Shown here in pieces: positions 36,301 through 46,789 of a stretch of DNA of 64,000 bases. Source of the DNA: Streblospio benedicti (Eukaryota; Annelida; Polychaeta; Spionida; Spionidae). The first letter of the stretch is position 1. Every line of letters begins with the position of its first letter. Under the pieces are notes generated by a model, which saw only the letters and a program-made list of their open reading frames with translations, was not told where the DNA came from and did no database searches. The position numbers and the translations under genes are program-made. The DNA is taken from the NCBI GenBank assembly GCA_019095985.1, contig CM032666.1, positions 56,605,698 through 56,669,697 on the forward strand. Reading direction: 5' to 3'.

Positions 36301-39273
36301 AAAAAATTTTTTTTTTACATAAAGCCTACAACTTGGCCCACAGCAATTTAAGTGGACAAGAAAGTAATGATAATAAAATCCTTGCCCAGCCCCATGTGAG
36401 TTAATAAAATTGGTGCAGTTCTGTACAGTAGGCCATAAGCTATCACAAAGCACATTGTTCCAGGTTGCGATTCCTCCGGCTCCCAACGGTCAGGCCCAGA
36501 CAGTGCAGGTGCAGGTCCGTCCAAACAATCCGCAGGCGGCAGCGGCCCAGCAGCAAGCAGCGGCAGCTGCTGCAGCGGCAGCAGCGGGCGGCAGTGGCCT
36601 GCCCGACCTCGCATCCCAGCCTGGCATGGGGGTGAGACAGCCGGGGGCAGTGGGAGGGCGTGTGCCGTGTTACACGCCGCAGCAACCCACAGCCATCCCC
36701 ACGCCCGCGGCAGCAGCAGCGCAACCCTTCCAGCTACAGGTCAGTAAATACCTCTTTGACCATTATATTATGACTATGACAGAGTCAGGATTAGGTAGAA
36801 AAGATGTACTCGTCCTCCTTGGACAAACACTATACTTGTATGCCAAATCGGCCACAATTGCTACTGGTCATAAGGACGAGTTGCTAAAAATTCTACTCGG
36901 ACGAGTGGCTAATCCTGACCCTGCTATGATAGACCTAATCCAGTTTTGAGTTGAGACTTAACCATGGAATTTAATTGTTACAAGCTAACGTTGGAAGCTT
37001 CCATTCAAAGCATATGATTTTGTCTTGTACGATTGGATATTTGGAGTCTCTAAACCAATCAATAGTTTCTGACAATACGATTCTGGACCCCTGTTTAGGT
37101 GAACACCAACTCTCCACAGCAACAAATTTCCAAAGCACAAAACCACCCGATCCTGCAGCAACACCTGAGTCAGCCACCCTCGCCCACCAAGACCTTGTCG
37201 ACGGGCAACATTGACGCCAACGCCAAGCGGAAACGGCCCAGCACTGGCCAGCCTGCCATGCCTCCAGCCAAGAAGGGCAAGAGGACAGACTCGATGGACT
37301 CTAACCAGAGTGGCGGCAGCAACAGTCAGGGCTCTCTGCCCTCTCCTGCTTTGCCACAACAGCAGCAACAGCAGCAGCAACAGACCGGATACGTGTGTGA
37401 ATGGGATGGCTGTAAGAAGTAAGTTAAAAGTTTAGTCAAGGCCCCTTGCATTTAATCTTTTTTTAGAATAACAATTTGATGTGTGTATTGGATAACTATT
37501 TTTTTTAAATTATTTTAAAATATTTTTGAAACTGTTTTATGTATTTTGTTTTGTTTATTATGAAAATTTTCAAAGAAAATCATCTATTTCAAATTCTTTT
37601 TTTTCTAGGTGCTTTGACAAGCAGTCGACGATACACAAACACGCCATGGCTGAACATTTCAACCGAGACCAGAAATCTTTTGCATGTTTGTGGGACGGTT
37701 GCGACCGTCTTGTGCGTGGAAAATGGTCATTTATTCAACATTTCCAGGTTAGATATGTAGATTTAGAAATATTATGTGATATTGTTGTTTTATTTTTCAA
37801 TTTCTGTTGTGTGTTGATGTATAATAAACTTTTTCTTTTAAAAAATTTCACCACTGTACCAATGAAATTTGTAAGCAGTGCTAAAATAGAAATCAAACAA
37901 ATTTTGTTTTTCGAGAAGTAAAAATTATAATGAATATCAAATTGGCAATTTTACAAGTGATCTTTTTCTCTTCAGTATCATTTTGTTCAATTAAAAAAAA
38001 AAAAAAATTATATGAAAACCTCAGAAACATTTTTTTTTATTTTAACATTCTGTGTGTGAATGTAAACCGTGTTGTGTCTTGTAATAGTTCCAGCATAATA
38101 GACTAGTTCCAAACTATTTAGAATGTTTGTATAGCTGTCGGATTGAGGTTGTCAGAGATAGTGTTCCAATTTGTGTTCATAGTAGAGCAGTTTCGTTTTC
38201 AAACCGTGCAAAAGCGTTCTAGCTAAGTGTAACCAAACGGCAATCAAGCGTGGGCTCCACGGTCTGACAGCCCCAATTGTGCTCCCTCCCCGAGCTGCTC
38301 CCTTTGTTGCTGAGCTTTGCGCTCATCAGCCTCGTGCTCTTTGTTTCTGCCAGGAACGGCACCTCAGCGATGCAGCGCTTAAGGCTGCACTGCTGCGCCG
38401 GCAGATGGCGCCATCTCAGCCTGTCGCGCCGGCGCCAGCGGCGGCTGTCAGTCACCCTCCCCCAGCACCCGCAGTGTACCCAGAAGATGCCGCCGTGCAG
38501 GCCATACGACGCTTTACTGTGAAAGCGCCGTATGCTGAGCTCCTGGTATGTTTGCTTCGTCCTGCTCGCCCTCAACAACTCATGGATCAACGCTGAAGCT
38601 ACTCACAATCGCTTCATCATGCAACAGCTGTTTTCTCTATTTTTTTTATTAATATGTAGCATCCACGTTTTTTAAGTTAACCCTGCAAATGAATGAATGC
38701 CTGATCCCTATACCGTTTTGATTTTCATGCAGTATTATTATCATTAGTAGATTGAAATATGTTCAGTGTATGCACGCAACAATCTTTGTTATGTCTAGAT
38801 GTAAGATTTGTTTTCAATTTTAACTAAATATTTTAATTGCCAAATTAGTCGTCCATTAGATTGTGTGATACATTGTGTAGCTGGGAGTTTGGTTCCTGTT
38901 GAGTGGCACTAATTGCTCTTGCTTGTTTATAGGACAGCAAAGAAGGGCCAGTCACCAAGCACATCCGACTCACATCAGCACTCATACTGAGAAATATGGC
39001 GAGATATTCTGCACAAGGCCGAAGGTTTGTGCTTAATATATACATAATACAAGTGGAATCCTCATTAACTTGACATTCATTCGATAAGTGAATGAGAAAT
39101 TACGAATTGGACGTCTTTTATGATATGATATTTTTTGCGTGTTAATGGGGTTTTCCTGTATCTTTTTCAGTTTGATCAAGCGCTATGAACAACACCTGGC
39201 GTGTGTGGCATTCAGTAATGTCGAGTCATCCACCGCTCTCAGTGTGTGTCTCTCAGAACTTCACAAGTCGTAG
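15375..39273 (+). CDS. ARID2: ARID2 (BAF200), complete, 24 coding exons, 1822 residues
   Basis: Defining DNA-binding subunit of the PBAF (SWI/SNF) chromatin remodeller. Coding exons: 15375-15466, 15578-15671, 18477-18574, 24126-24286, 24657-24875, 25312-25376, 25497-25569, 27008-27114, 27694-27770, 28002-28083, 28217-28316, 29170-29385, 29859-30137, 30510-30732, 31581-31693, 32024-32130, 32334-32664, 34062-35971, 36464-36739, 37099-37418, 37609-37747, 38354-38545, 38933-39024, 39171-39273. Every junction is AG/GT and phases sum to 5,469 nt without an internal stop. Human ARID2 is 1835 residues, so length is conserved. Order: ARID, armadillo-like region, RFX-like domain, long disordered Q/P region, two C2H2 fingers, conserved C-terminus. 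The gene looks intact. Confidence 0.97.
16810..17039. mobile_element. MITE of the CAGGGTCAG family, copy 2 (diverged)
   Basis: The right end GGATGAGTGGCTAATTTTGA plus CTCTG matches the inverse of the family TIR. The interior TAATCGT..TTGCACAAAATCTAT lines up with the reverse complement of copy 1. The left end is decayed and no target duplication was seen. It lies in ARID2 intron 2. Confidence 0.55.
17561..18043. mobile_element. MITE with GTCCTCAACA ends, carrying a nested insertion
   Basis: Ends GTCCTCAACAGAGAAAGAG and, inverted, GTCCCAAACAACAGAACC match the uninterrupted relative at 30925-31083. Shared internal landmarks are CTTTTCTYATGCATTA and AAGGATTTGTGACTGCAA. The middle is interrupted by about 310 bp of unrelated sequence. 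It lies in ARID2 intron 2. Confidence 0.55.
17625..17933 (-). mobile_element. LINE-type 3' end inserted in the MITE (minus strand)
   Basis: Read on the minus strand the insert ends in AATAAAAATATCTTATTCTT followed by short ATTCTT repeats, the kind of tail left by non-LTR retrotransposons. The join with the host element, judged against the intact copy at 30925, falls at GCATTA / TAATAGC. No coding sequence remains, so the clade cannot be named. Confidence 0.45.
18575..24125 (+). other. ARID2 intron 3 (5.5 kb)
   Basis: AT-rich intron. A weak repeat near 18790-18905 (GTCCTAGCTAAAATTTACTT.. CAATTCAATGAACAGTC) resembles segments at 6405-6495 and 1995-2080 in CEP290 introns. A short GC-rich (GGC)n patch lies near 21680. 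Nothing else with coding or structural signal was seen. Confidence 0.5.
27907..27946. repeat. Perfect 19-bp inverted repeat
   Basis: TATCAGAAACAGATAAGAG, a 2-nt spacer (TG), then its exact complement, in ARID2 intron 9. There are no mismatches. In RNA this would be a tight hairpin; in DNA a cruciform. Confidence 0.9.
28556..29169 (+). repeat. Shuffled duplications of the 3' end of ARID2 intron 11
   Basis: Modules recur: TCTAATGTCRACACTTAC.. at 28643, 28879 and 29019; CCAGGTCTARAATCTGGCAA at about 28575, 28787, 28951 and 29079; and GTTCCACTAACCCCTGRSCC at about 28832 and 29142. The last copy leads into the true acceptor CTCCCCCAG at 29169. The upstream copy (28822-28875) leads into CTCTCTCCCGTCTGGCGG, which looks like the acceptor plus the first bases of exon 12 (GTCTGGACG..). 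Confidence 0.8.
30510..31693 (+). other. ARID2: ARID2 exons 14-15: RFX-like winged-helix domain
   Basis: Residues about 575-660 read [20 protein letters not shown].., [36 protein letters not shown] and [12 protein letters not shown], matching the RFX-type domain of human ARID2 (WLNAHFEV.., TVFPNHTVKRV, GVKRRAIPLP). An RFX-fold domain is known for this family; whether it binds DNA here is not shown. Confidence 0.85.
30810..31150. mobile_element. MITE with GTCCTCAACA ends (30925-31083) between two direct repeats
   Basis: The MITE 30925-31083 has inverted ends TCCTCAACAAAGGAA / TTCCGTTGTTGAGGA. It is flanked by a roughly 60-bp direct repeat (ATACTAGCGTATTAGG.. CTCAAACAGT.. ATCCAAATGAC) at about 30818-30873 and 31089-31150. 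The flanking repeats are too long for a target duplication. They may be an older tandem repeat or an outer element. Located in ARID2 intron 14. Confidence 0.5.
32709..32927. mobile_element. MITE with CAGTG ends
   Basis: The left end is CAGTGCTCCAGATAACTGAT; the inverted right end is CAGTGTCCCAGATATATACT. A 10-bp direct repeat, AAAAAGTATG, flanks it. The interior repeats ACTAGTC and ACTCGTCC words like those in the CAGGGTCAG family, so the two may be related. Non-coding; ARID2 intron 17. The rest of that intron (to 34061) is AT-rich without further signal. Confidence 0.6.
34062..35971 (+). other. ARID2: ARID2 exon 18: 1.9-kb disordered exon with poly-Q tracts
   Basis: One exon encodes about 636 residues of low complexity: first Pro/Thr/Ser with acidic patches and repeated NG-rich motifs (ENGCP, VNGTNGS), then Gln/Pro-rich sequence with three glutamine runs of six to eight residues near 35450, 35525 and 35800. 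It matches the long Gln-rich middle of human ARID2 in position and composition but not residue by residue. Confidence 0.9.
36780..36923. mobile_element. MITE of the CAGGGTCAG family, copy 3 (short form)
   Basis: TIRs CAGAGTCAGGATTAGG and, inverted, CAGGGTCAGGATTAGCCACT. A 6-bp direct repeat, CTATGA, abuts both ends. At 144 bp it is about 90 bp shorter than copy 1. It lies 40 bp beyond the donor of ARID2 exon 19 and is read through without a stop in that exon's frame. Confidence 0.75.
37099..38545 (+). other. ARID2: ARID2 exons 20-22: two C2H2 zinc fingers
   Basis: Finger 1 is CEWDGC..H..H and finger 2 is CLWDGC..H..H. Both have spacing C-x4-C-x12-H-x4-H, with the last histidine of finger 2 encoded by the next exon (ERH). 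A basic stretch, [18 protein letters not shown], precedes them and looks like a nuclear localisation signal. Human ARID2 has CLWQSC/CLWEGC fingers in the same place. Confidence 0.92.
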
Positions 39274-40985
39274 TCACGCGGATATGTCAAAACTGCAAGA
39301 ATCATAGTCACAGGGATTATATGTGCTAGAACTGCGCAAATCATTTTGTGTGAAAAAACTATGAACAGCTGATGAGTCAGTGACACATAAGAGTGTGATA
39401 GCGTCGGGACAGTGCAGAATTAGTTATTTATTTTTGGGTCGTCATGATTATGTGCATCGTGAATTGTTGCAATACATGTACATATTGCTCGAGGACCATG
39501 AGGATAATTCGAGATATGACGACCCTAATATACCGCTTCACAAAATGTAGCACTTGAAGTTGTTGAGTCTGTCAACAAGTCTACTACTGTCTGCAATGTT
39601 GATGGAAGACTGATGAATGGCATGGAGTAGTGTATATGCAAAACTAAAACCTATAGGTGTTGTAATTGGAACTTTAAGGGTGGACAGGGTGTTAATCAAA
39701 GGATGCTAGAACATTATTTACTCTGTTTTATGGAGTTAATGCAGCTCGATGTGGCTCTATTTAGGATCATTTTTATTCTCCGTATAAATGTGTATGACAC
39801 AGGTCTTTGGTACTATTATGAAATGACTGCCTGAAAGTATGAGAGGATTCGGATCGATTTTCTTCACGTATTTTCACAAACAATATAAATTGGATATTTT
39901 GGATTGATATCGACAAAAAAAGTTTCACTGCCATGTGCAAGTTTCTTGTAAATTTAGACACTGACAAATTATTTTAGATGTTTTTGTCTTAATTTGATGA
40001 ATTTTATTTAAATAATTTATAGATATTTGAGCATCTGTTCTTGCATGTTATTAATTGTAAAGTGGGCATGAATATTACACTGAAAGATGTATAGCAGCAT
40101 TTATGTATAGGCTTTCTATTTATTTTCTATGTTGTTTTTCTAGCAAAGTAGGTTCTTTTTCCAGGAGGACAGATCTCAACTGGTCTGCTCGAATTAGCAT
40201 TTTATTGAATTTCATTTTGTTTTAGATATTTAGTAGGATTTATTCAATTGGAGGATTTGTATGATATAGAAATGAATTAGGAAGTATTTATGTTGCAGCA
40301 TTTAGGTTCTGAAATTAAACAGGAAATAGTTATGTTGTATTTGTCATCTTATGAATGAAACAGTCCTATGATTTAGATCATTACCTGACATGTGCAATTT
40401 ATGTTAATTTTGTACAGGTAATAATGGTCAAATGCATCTTGCAAAATGTGAGTTCTTGAAACAACAATTTGTCCATGTTGGAGTCTATGTGAAGGTTTTA
40501 AAGAATTATTTATGGAGAAGAAATTTATTTTCATGTGTATATATGATTTTATGCTATTATGAGTAGTTGGATGGTCATGTTATATAATGTTTTGTAACTT
40601 ATTGTGTGGCAATGAAAGGTCATTCCATTTTTGTAGCACTTCAATATGCAGAAATGTATAAAATTCATCTGCTGTGGTAAAAATGAAACAAGTGTTCCCC
40701 CGTAAACTTGCTACTAGAAGAATGCAGCTTCTTGTATAATTATTGTATGGTCATGGTAAGTGTTTTGCCTGAAAATGTTGTCTAGAAAAGGAAGAGATTT
40801 CTAGTTTCTTTTATATTAAAATAAAAAAATGCATTGTGTGTTTATAACTATGTGGTACCTTATACCAATCCTATTGTAGGCATGATGTCCAAATGAATTT
40901 CATGAATAAAGTGGATCAGTGGAAGTGTGTATGTTTATATTTATTCCGTAGATTCCTTTTCCAATAAAATGTTAAAATAAAAAGA
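39274..40985 (+). other. ARID2: ARID2 3' UTR
   Basis: AT-rich non-coding sequence runs from the TAG stop at 39271-39273. Polyadenylation signals AATAAA lie at 40820, 40905, 40963 and 40976. The last cluster probably ends the longest transcript near 41.0 kb. No other gene was seen in this stretch. Confidence 0.65.
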
Positions 40986-43131
40986 TTGTAGTTTGTTTTC
41001 CACCATTTTTTTTTCCGTTTGTGTGATTTGAGTGACTTAACTTAGCTTGAAGTGCTGTCTCCTCTTGAATTTATTTTTATATTTTATAAAACAAGACAAG
41101 CAGTTAAAATTTTTATTGACTTAACCTGGGATTTGCAAGTTGCATGTTAAAGATATTTTACATCTTCATTTCTCCAAGAAAATATAATCTTTTGTTCATT
41201 CTGATTCACCACTTTCAAGAAACAAAATGCGCTGTAAATATTCCTGAGATGCCATCATCAAAATTGCCATTGTGAGTTCTGGGTTCTAGACTAACACGAC
41301 TTAAAATTTTTAAAAGTTTATTTTCAAGTATCATTTATAGTATGCTACATGTGGAAAGTACTTTCCCAATAGGATTTTGAGTGCGAATTATGAACCTGCA
41401 ATCGGATTTTAGCATAATGATTGATGAAGTTATGGGCCAACGACCAGTCTCAAATTTGCAGACGACAAGTGATTGGAGCAAAGTTGGGAACTTCATTATT
41501 ATGAAGAATGAACGTCTCAAACAAATAGCATTATATGTGATTGTAAATGGCCTTTTAAGTTGTAACACAAAGGAAGTAATGAACTTGTGTGTCTTAAAAT
41601 CAAATAAAAAAAGACAAGTGCGCAGCTTTTCTGGGCAACTTGAAAGAAAAAGACTTAAAATAAATTTCTGGATGATTTGAAGGTAGATGAAACTTATAGA
41701 GTATATTTATATAATTAAATTATGTATAAATGATTTTTATGATACATTGTGAAATTAAAGTTATTTAGAGATATAGAAAACCCATTTGAATGCAAATACT
41801 TCGTACTTGTATACGTCAAACGCAACATATCATTTGATGAATGCGACAGGCCTCGTCGGATAAGATAAGTGTGTGAGCCATATACAGGTATGGTGTGTTC
41901 AGTGCTAATGTGGTATTTTGTTTATCATACATTGTGCTAAAATGGCAAATTATTAACAAGCTTTTTTTTAATGAATAGAAGCACAAATCTATTATTTACA
42001 TGAAGCCCCTTAGTTCAGACAAAAGTCGATGCAGTCGCCAGCACTCCGTCAGACGTTAGCACACCGTCACGTCACTACCTCCTTTCAAAATAACTGAACA
42101 TTAAGAGTTATGACGTGTCTAATTCCTGGAAGTAAATCACAATATGATGGTAGCCTTAGTAAGCCCCTTCACACATGGTTAATAACCCAATAAATTATGT
42201 GCCAATGTATGATAACTGAAATCATATACTATAGACATGATAGAGCATCAATGTATCACACTGTTCGGCCATGTACACAATCCGTAAGTTTACGTCTGGC
42301 GTGAATTCCCCCGTTATATAGAGGTCACCAAATTTCACGTCATACGTAAGATTCACGGTTTATGTGAATGGTCGGTTTTAGCGATTGGTTCTGTCCGCAA
42401 CTTTCTTTAGGTCACATACTCAGTCACCTATTGACCTTGTATATATTTTCAATAAAATTATTTTCTATCTGCATTTTAATATCGTCGAGATACTTTTCAT
42501 TGTCAATTCTACTCTCACTGTTCTGCCAAGCAAGCTCCTACCACTGTATTGACATAGCTGAAGCTGCTTGGGATGATGGTATCATTCTGGTTTCACAATC
42601 TTGGGAGTCGTTAGTTCGAGTCCCGTCAGGGCCACTTGATATAGTCAAATGGAAGATGTCTCTTCAGCTATGTCAATACAGTGGTAGGAGCTCGCTTGGC
42701 AGAACAGTGAGTGTAGAATCAAATTCACAGGCAAACTTCGGAAAATATATACTCTACATAGTATATCTATATTTTTTGCAAGTCATTTTCGTAGAAAGCT
42801 TACTATTAGTACGTACATACATAGATTATAGGGGCTGATTATATCTACTGGATATATAAAGAGCTAGACAGTTGAAAAGGTTGAATATGTTTTCAATATC
42901 GAATAGATTCTAGCTAAAAAAAATAAAAGAAAATAAAATGTGAGCATGATATTTTCAAAACAGCAAAGTGCGGGAAAATGTGGGTGGGAACTATTACCGC
43001 GGAGATCACTGCTGCAAATACGTCACAAAGAACGGGAGATTATTTTGTGGGAGACTGTATCTATTCAAAAAGTTTCGCAGGTGCAAAGTGATCATGTGAC
43101 TTTTTACGATCAAATATTGCAAACACAAACA
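40986..43131. other. Intergenic space between ARID2 and the lipase gene
   Basis: AT-rich. It holds the second tRNA-loop foldback (42504-42720) and nothing else that I can identify. The short open frames at 41335-41680 on both strands have no protein-like features. Confidence 0.5.
42504..42720. mobile_element. Foldback element with tRNA-like loop, copy 2
   Basis: Outer arms ATTCTACTCTCACTGTTCTG and their complement are close to those of copy 1. The loop keeps TGCTTGGGATGATGGTATCA and the B-box AGTTCGAGTCCC. The inner left arm with the 5' half of the acceptor stem is missing, while the right half (CAGGGCCACTTGATATAG) remains. Confidence 0.75.
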
Positions 43132-45038
43132 ATGGCACGTGCCCGTAATGTTATATTATTTAGTTGGAGTATTTTTGCCATAATATGTGTAACCAACGCT
43201 GATATAGAACTTTTGCGGCAAGCCAAAGATTGCACTCCTGATCCAGAAGTGTGTATGAATGCTGTAAGTTTATCAACTACTCTCTTATCAGAGATAATCT
43301 GATCTGATAGATCAAAGTACCGTCTAGTAACACCTCTACGGTGGCGACGTGCTTCGGTGGAAATCAGCAACTCAGTGGCAGACGTACGACCGATACGTCG
43401 TACGTCTGCCACTGAGTTGCTGATTTCCACCGAAGCATGTCTCCAAGCATGTCGCCACCGTACAGTGTTACTACTAGACGGTAGCGACGCCAAGCGGAGG
43501 TTCGGAAGCCTCGTTATAAGGCGTGTCCCGTGTAGAGGAGAGCCACACCTCTGCACGTAAAAGAACTCACCTAGTTGGAAAACTATAGCTAGTGTGATCC
43601 CCCCCCCCCCACACACCCCGGAGGCTCAGTTGGCTACCTAGCCTAAAAGCTCCCTCTGGAGAGGTACATGTACAAACACCACGTGGCCTCCCATTCACGC
43701 GTTGCCTCATAAGAGGAGGCCAGTCTCTCATCTGAGACTGGCTTACTTGTGAATTACATATCCAGATCCAGATAGTCTCTTCCAGGACGCCATGCTGCAG
43801 GATTGCTGCTCTCTCTCTCCCGCTGCTAAGTGCCTTATGGACTACTGCAGACTATATCCAAATCATTTTGACATGTTAGGCAAACCCAGTAATTTATATA
43901 CCTGGATATAACCAAATACATACATGGGCTTGTTATCTTCGTTTGGCGGTGGCATTAATCTAGGTATTGATTTCATACCTCTGGTGGCACACGCGTAAGA
44001 TCCCCCCTTCAACCTTGTAGTACTCAGGCCCATTAGATATTTTGAAAAAAAAAAAGGTTGTTTGTGTTGCAACAAGAAAAATGGTATCAAGCTATTCAAA
44101 CAAAACCAAAGCTCAGGTTTTATAAACTATTCAAGACTAAATTGAATGTTGAAAACTATGTTTTATACAACCTAGAACCAATTCAAAGGTCTCTTACTGC
44201 CCAACTAAGAGCTGGTATACTACCCTCTTTATTGAAACGGGAAGATTTTATAATATAAAACTTGAAGACAGAATATGTAAACTATGTAACATGGACAAAA
44301 TAGAAAATGAAAATCATTTCCTTTTTGAATGTTCTCTTTATGGTGACATAAGAAATACATGGTTAACTAATTTATGCAATATAAACACAAATTTTAATAA
44401 TTTATCTTTAGAAAATAAACTGGAATTTATATTTGAAAATTGCACTCGTAATACTGCAAAATACGTTGTAAATTGTTTCAATAGAAGAAAGGAGGTCATA
44501 TTTTCAAAATAATGACGTATATAATTGCACCAAATATATGTAAATTTAATAGGTGACTAATGTGACTATAAGCCCATAGGGCTGGGCCATATTGTATAGT
44601 AATATATTATATGTAAGCATGTTTCTTTGTCTCATATATTATACTAATGTATATGTTACTGTATATTTATGTAAATGGCATTGTCACTGAAATAAACTAT
44701 TAAAACCTATAAGCACAAACTGCTTGCCATTTGAACACTTCTGATTTTAATGCTCTCAATTCGTCATCTCTGAGGGAGCACCACAGTCATTTTGGGATTC
44801 CCCATTGGTCAGTTCACTATATGCTATACTTATTCCATTTTTTTTTAACAGTCACAGCTGATAACTAGTAAAGGATATCCATGTGAAGAATATACTGTAA
44901 GGACAAATGACGGGTTCTTATTAGGAATGCAGAGAATTCCCAGTAAACCTGGAGCATCACTGGGACCTGTCTTTCTTCAACATGGACTTCTTTGTTCTTC
45001 AGCCAATTGGTTAACCAACTTAGCGAATGAAAGTTTAG
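43132..45038 (+). CDS. Acid lipase (LIPA/LIPF-like), first two coding exons only
   Basis: Exon 1 is 43132-43263: signal peptide MARARNVILFSWSIFAIICV.., then a DPEVCMNA/S sequon. Exon 2 is 44852-45038: SQLITSKGYPCEEYTVRTND.., IPSKPG.., GPVFLQHGLLCSSANWL, TNLANESLG. Phases agree (0 between the exons; the next exon begins in phase 1). These match the N-terminal cap and oxyanion-hole HGLL motif of AB-hydrolase acid lipases, which cleave cholesteryl esters and triglycerides in lysosomes or outside cells. The nucleophile motif (GHSQG) and the rest of the roughly 400-residue enzyme were not found to the right. The missing exons may lie in the 46536-46635 gap or further on, or the gene may be truncated. 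Confidence 0.82.
43317..43485. mobile_element. Foldback (long hairpin) in the lipase intron
   Basis: Arms of about 75-89 nt (ACCGTCTAGTAACAC.. GCAGACGTACGAC) are near-perfect complements around a 6-nt loop at 43391-43396. The right arm carries a small internal duplication (AAGCATG). Non-coding. The sequence differs from the other foldbacks in the window. Confidence 0.85.
43545..43705 (-). repeat. 5' module of the 13.84-kb SINE, inverted, without its tRNA head
   Basis: The reverse complement shares GGAGGCCACGTGGTGTTTGT, CCAACTGAGCC and GGGATCACACTAGC with 13843-13955. A C10 homopolymer (43600-43610) interrupts it. The module ends where the tRNA-like head starts in the other copy, suggesting it is a separate element. 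Confidence 0.6.
44055..44705 (+). mobile_element. 5'-truncated CR1/L2-like LINE, 3' end with one frameshift
   Basis: Encodes the C-terminal tail of a non-LTR retrotransposon protein: KPKLRFYKLFKTKLNVENYV, SLTAQLRAGILP, then after a frameshift near 44220-44230 ETGRFYN.. and a cysteine/histidine motif, C-x2-C followed by HFLFEC. It ends at a stop at 44512. The 3' UTR continues to AATAAACTATTAAAACC near 44705. The reverse transcriptase and endonuclease parts are gone. Inserted in the lipase intron. Confidence 0.75.
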
Positions 45039-45440
45039 GTATTCTATATTAGTTCTTTGTTGAATTGTAAACTTTGTAGTCTCAAAAGTCTTTGTGTGAT
45101 GTTTCAAATTACCTATTCTTCGTTTAAAGATTATGCTCAGTGGCGGAACAAGTATGGCCAAGTATGCTTTCATAGAAGTAGTATGATGTGTTCTGTGCAT
45201 TCTTAAAGTGTCTTTAATTTAAACACTGTACTAAAATATCTAGAGCAAATTTAAACTGTATTAAGATATCTGAAGCAAATTAAATACCACTCTATAACAG
45301 ACCCGTTATAAACCCATCAAAACACGTGAATATGAGAAATGTCAACCGGATGATTTTCGTCAGATGTAACTATATACACGGTGCACGTAAGCAGCCGTCT
45401 ATCCCCTCAATGTTAAATGGGAAGCAGAGTTGGAGCGACT

Positions 45441-45595
45441 AAATTTTTTCTTTATTTAAACTAAACTAAATGACAATTTTTATGATTAAACTAAACTAAA
45501 GTGACTGGGGCAAATGTTATGATTAAACTAGACTAAACTAAATGATCGCTTGATTAACTAAACCTAAACTAAATTTTGCAAAATGAAGGATTTAC
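45441..45595. repeat. Low-complexity TAAACTAAAC-rich tract
   Basis: Irregular repeats of CTAAACTAAA with interruptions. No unit copy is long enough to suggest a satellite with function. Confidence 0.6.
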
Positions 45596-45671
45596 GAAAT
45601 GAAATAACACATTTTTGTTTTTCTATTTCAACTATTCTATTTTAATCTACTTTTTTAGTACATTCAGAACA

Positions 45672-46535
45672 TAGTACTATAAAGGAGATACTTAACCATC
45701 ATGGACATACATTGGACGAAGACATAACATCAGAGCTAGTAGTGGGTATCAATACGTCATTGAAGCAAAGGTTTTAGCCTTGTGGATGTGGCGTTGGTAT
45801 AGCGTTGGCTTTGTTGGCTAGTCGCTAAGCGCAGTTGACCCAGAAGTCGATCCCCGCCCAGGCCAAGTCAAAGACTGTATAAGTCTACTTGGTTCTGAAT
45901 GTACTAAAAAGTACCATGCATGTTAAAACTCAACTATAACCCTACTAAATTTCATATCAAAACATGCGAATCTCCACAACAATACTTCACTAGATCTACT
46001 CAGTACTATAAAAGGAGATACTTAAAGGGACATGAACAGCAACCACCTCCCTCTGACAATTTCACGTAATAATTTTATTTTTCTATTTTCTTGACATGTT
46101 GCACCTAATAACTTCCAATTTTACAATCATAAACACGCTGTTTGATAGAAAAAATATAAAATAAATTAAAACAGAGAGAAAACGAGTGGATTGACATTGA
46201 GAGGTTCCGTGCTAATAACAGGACTGTAACCTTTATCACTCTTGCGCCGCACGTCAAAAATTAGTATGTCGGAAAATAGTTATCAAGGCTGATGTTATGG
46301 AATTCCCTCTTGTTTACAAAACATTGGGGTGGGTACATTTCCGGCAACATTTTTAAGAAACCGATAGGAAACTGATTAATTATGAAGAAATGAAAAGCTG
46401 AATATAGATAAAATGTATATTCAAATGGCTCAGCAAGTACTATCTATGTGGCATAAAAGTTTATATGACATGAAATTCACCTGTTCATGTCTCTTTAACC
46501 ATCATGGACATACGTTGGATGTAAGACATGACATC
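45672..46535. repeat. Duplicated segment around the gap
   Basis: TTAACCATCATGGACATACR.. TTGGAYG.. GACATMACATC occurs at about 45692-45730 and again at 46497-46535, directly before the gap. TACTATAAA..GGAGATACTTA occurs at 45672-45695 and 46008-46029. A tRNA-like SINE head (GTTGGTATAGCGTTGGC.. GTCGATCCCCGCCC) lies at 45790-45870. The gap is probably an unresolved copy of this repeat. Confidence 0.55.
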
Positions 46536-46635
46536 NNNNNNNNNNNNNNNNNNNNNNNNNNNNNNNNNNNNNNNNNNNNNNNNNNNNNNNNNNNNNNNNN
46601 NNNNNNNNNNNNNNNNNNNNNNNNNNNNNNNNNNN
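46536..46635. other. Assembly gap (100 N)
   Basis: Exactly 100 unknown bases, a conventional placeholder, so the true length is not known. Missing lipase exons could be here. Confidence 0.99.
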
Positions 46636-46789
46636 GTACCATAAAGGGTGCTTGTGTACTAGCTAGTACCCCTCCTAAAACAAATTATGCTTCAATTTAG
46701 ATTTTAAAGAGGATAAAGTCTTACACTGTTTTGTGGAAAGAGAATATAGATCGATGAAATTGATATAGCTAGTATCAAAATCAGATATA

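Noticed and set aside
41335-41680. Overlapping frames of 77 and 99 residues on both strands
   Set aside because: AT-rich codons, no splice context and no motif; chance open frames after the ARID2 3' UTR.
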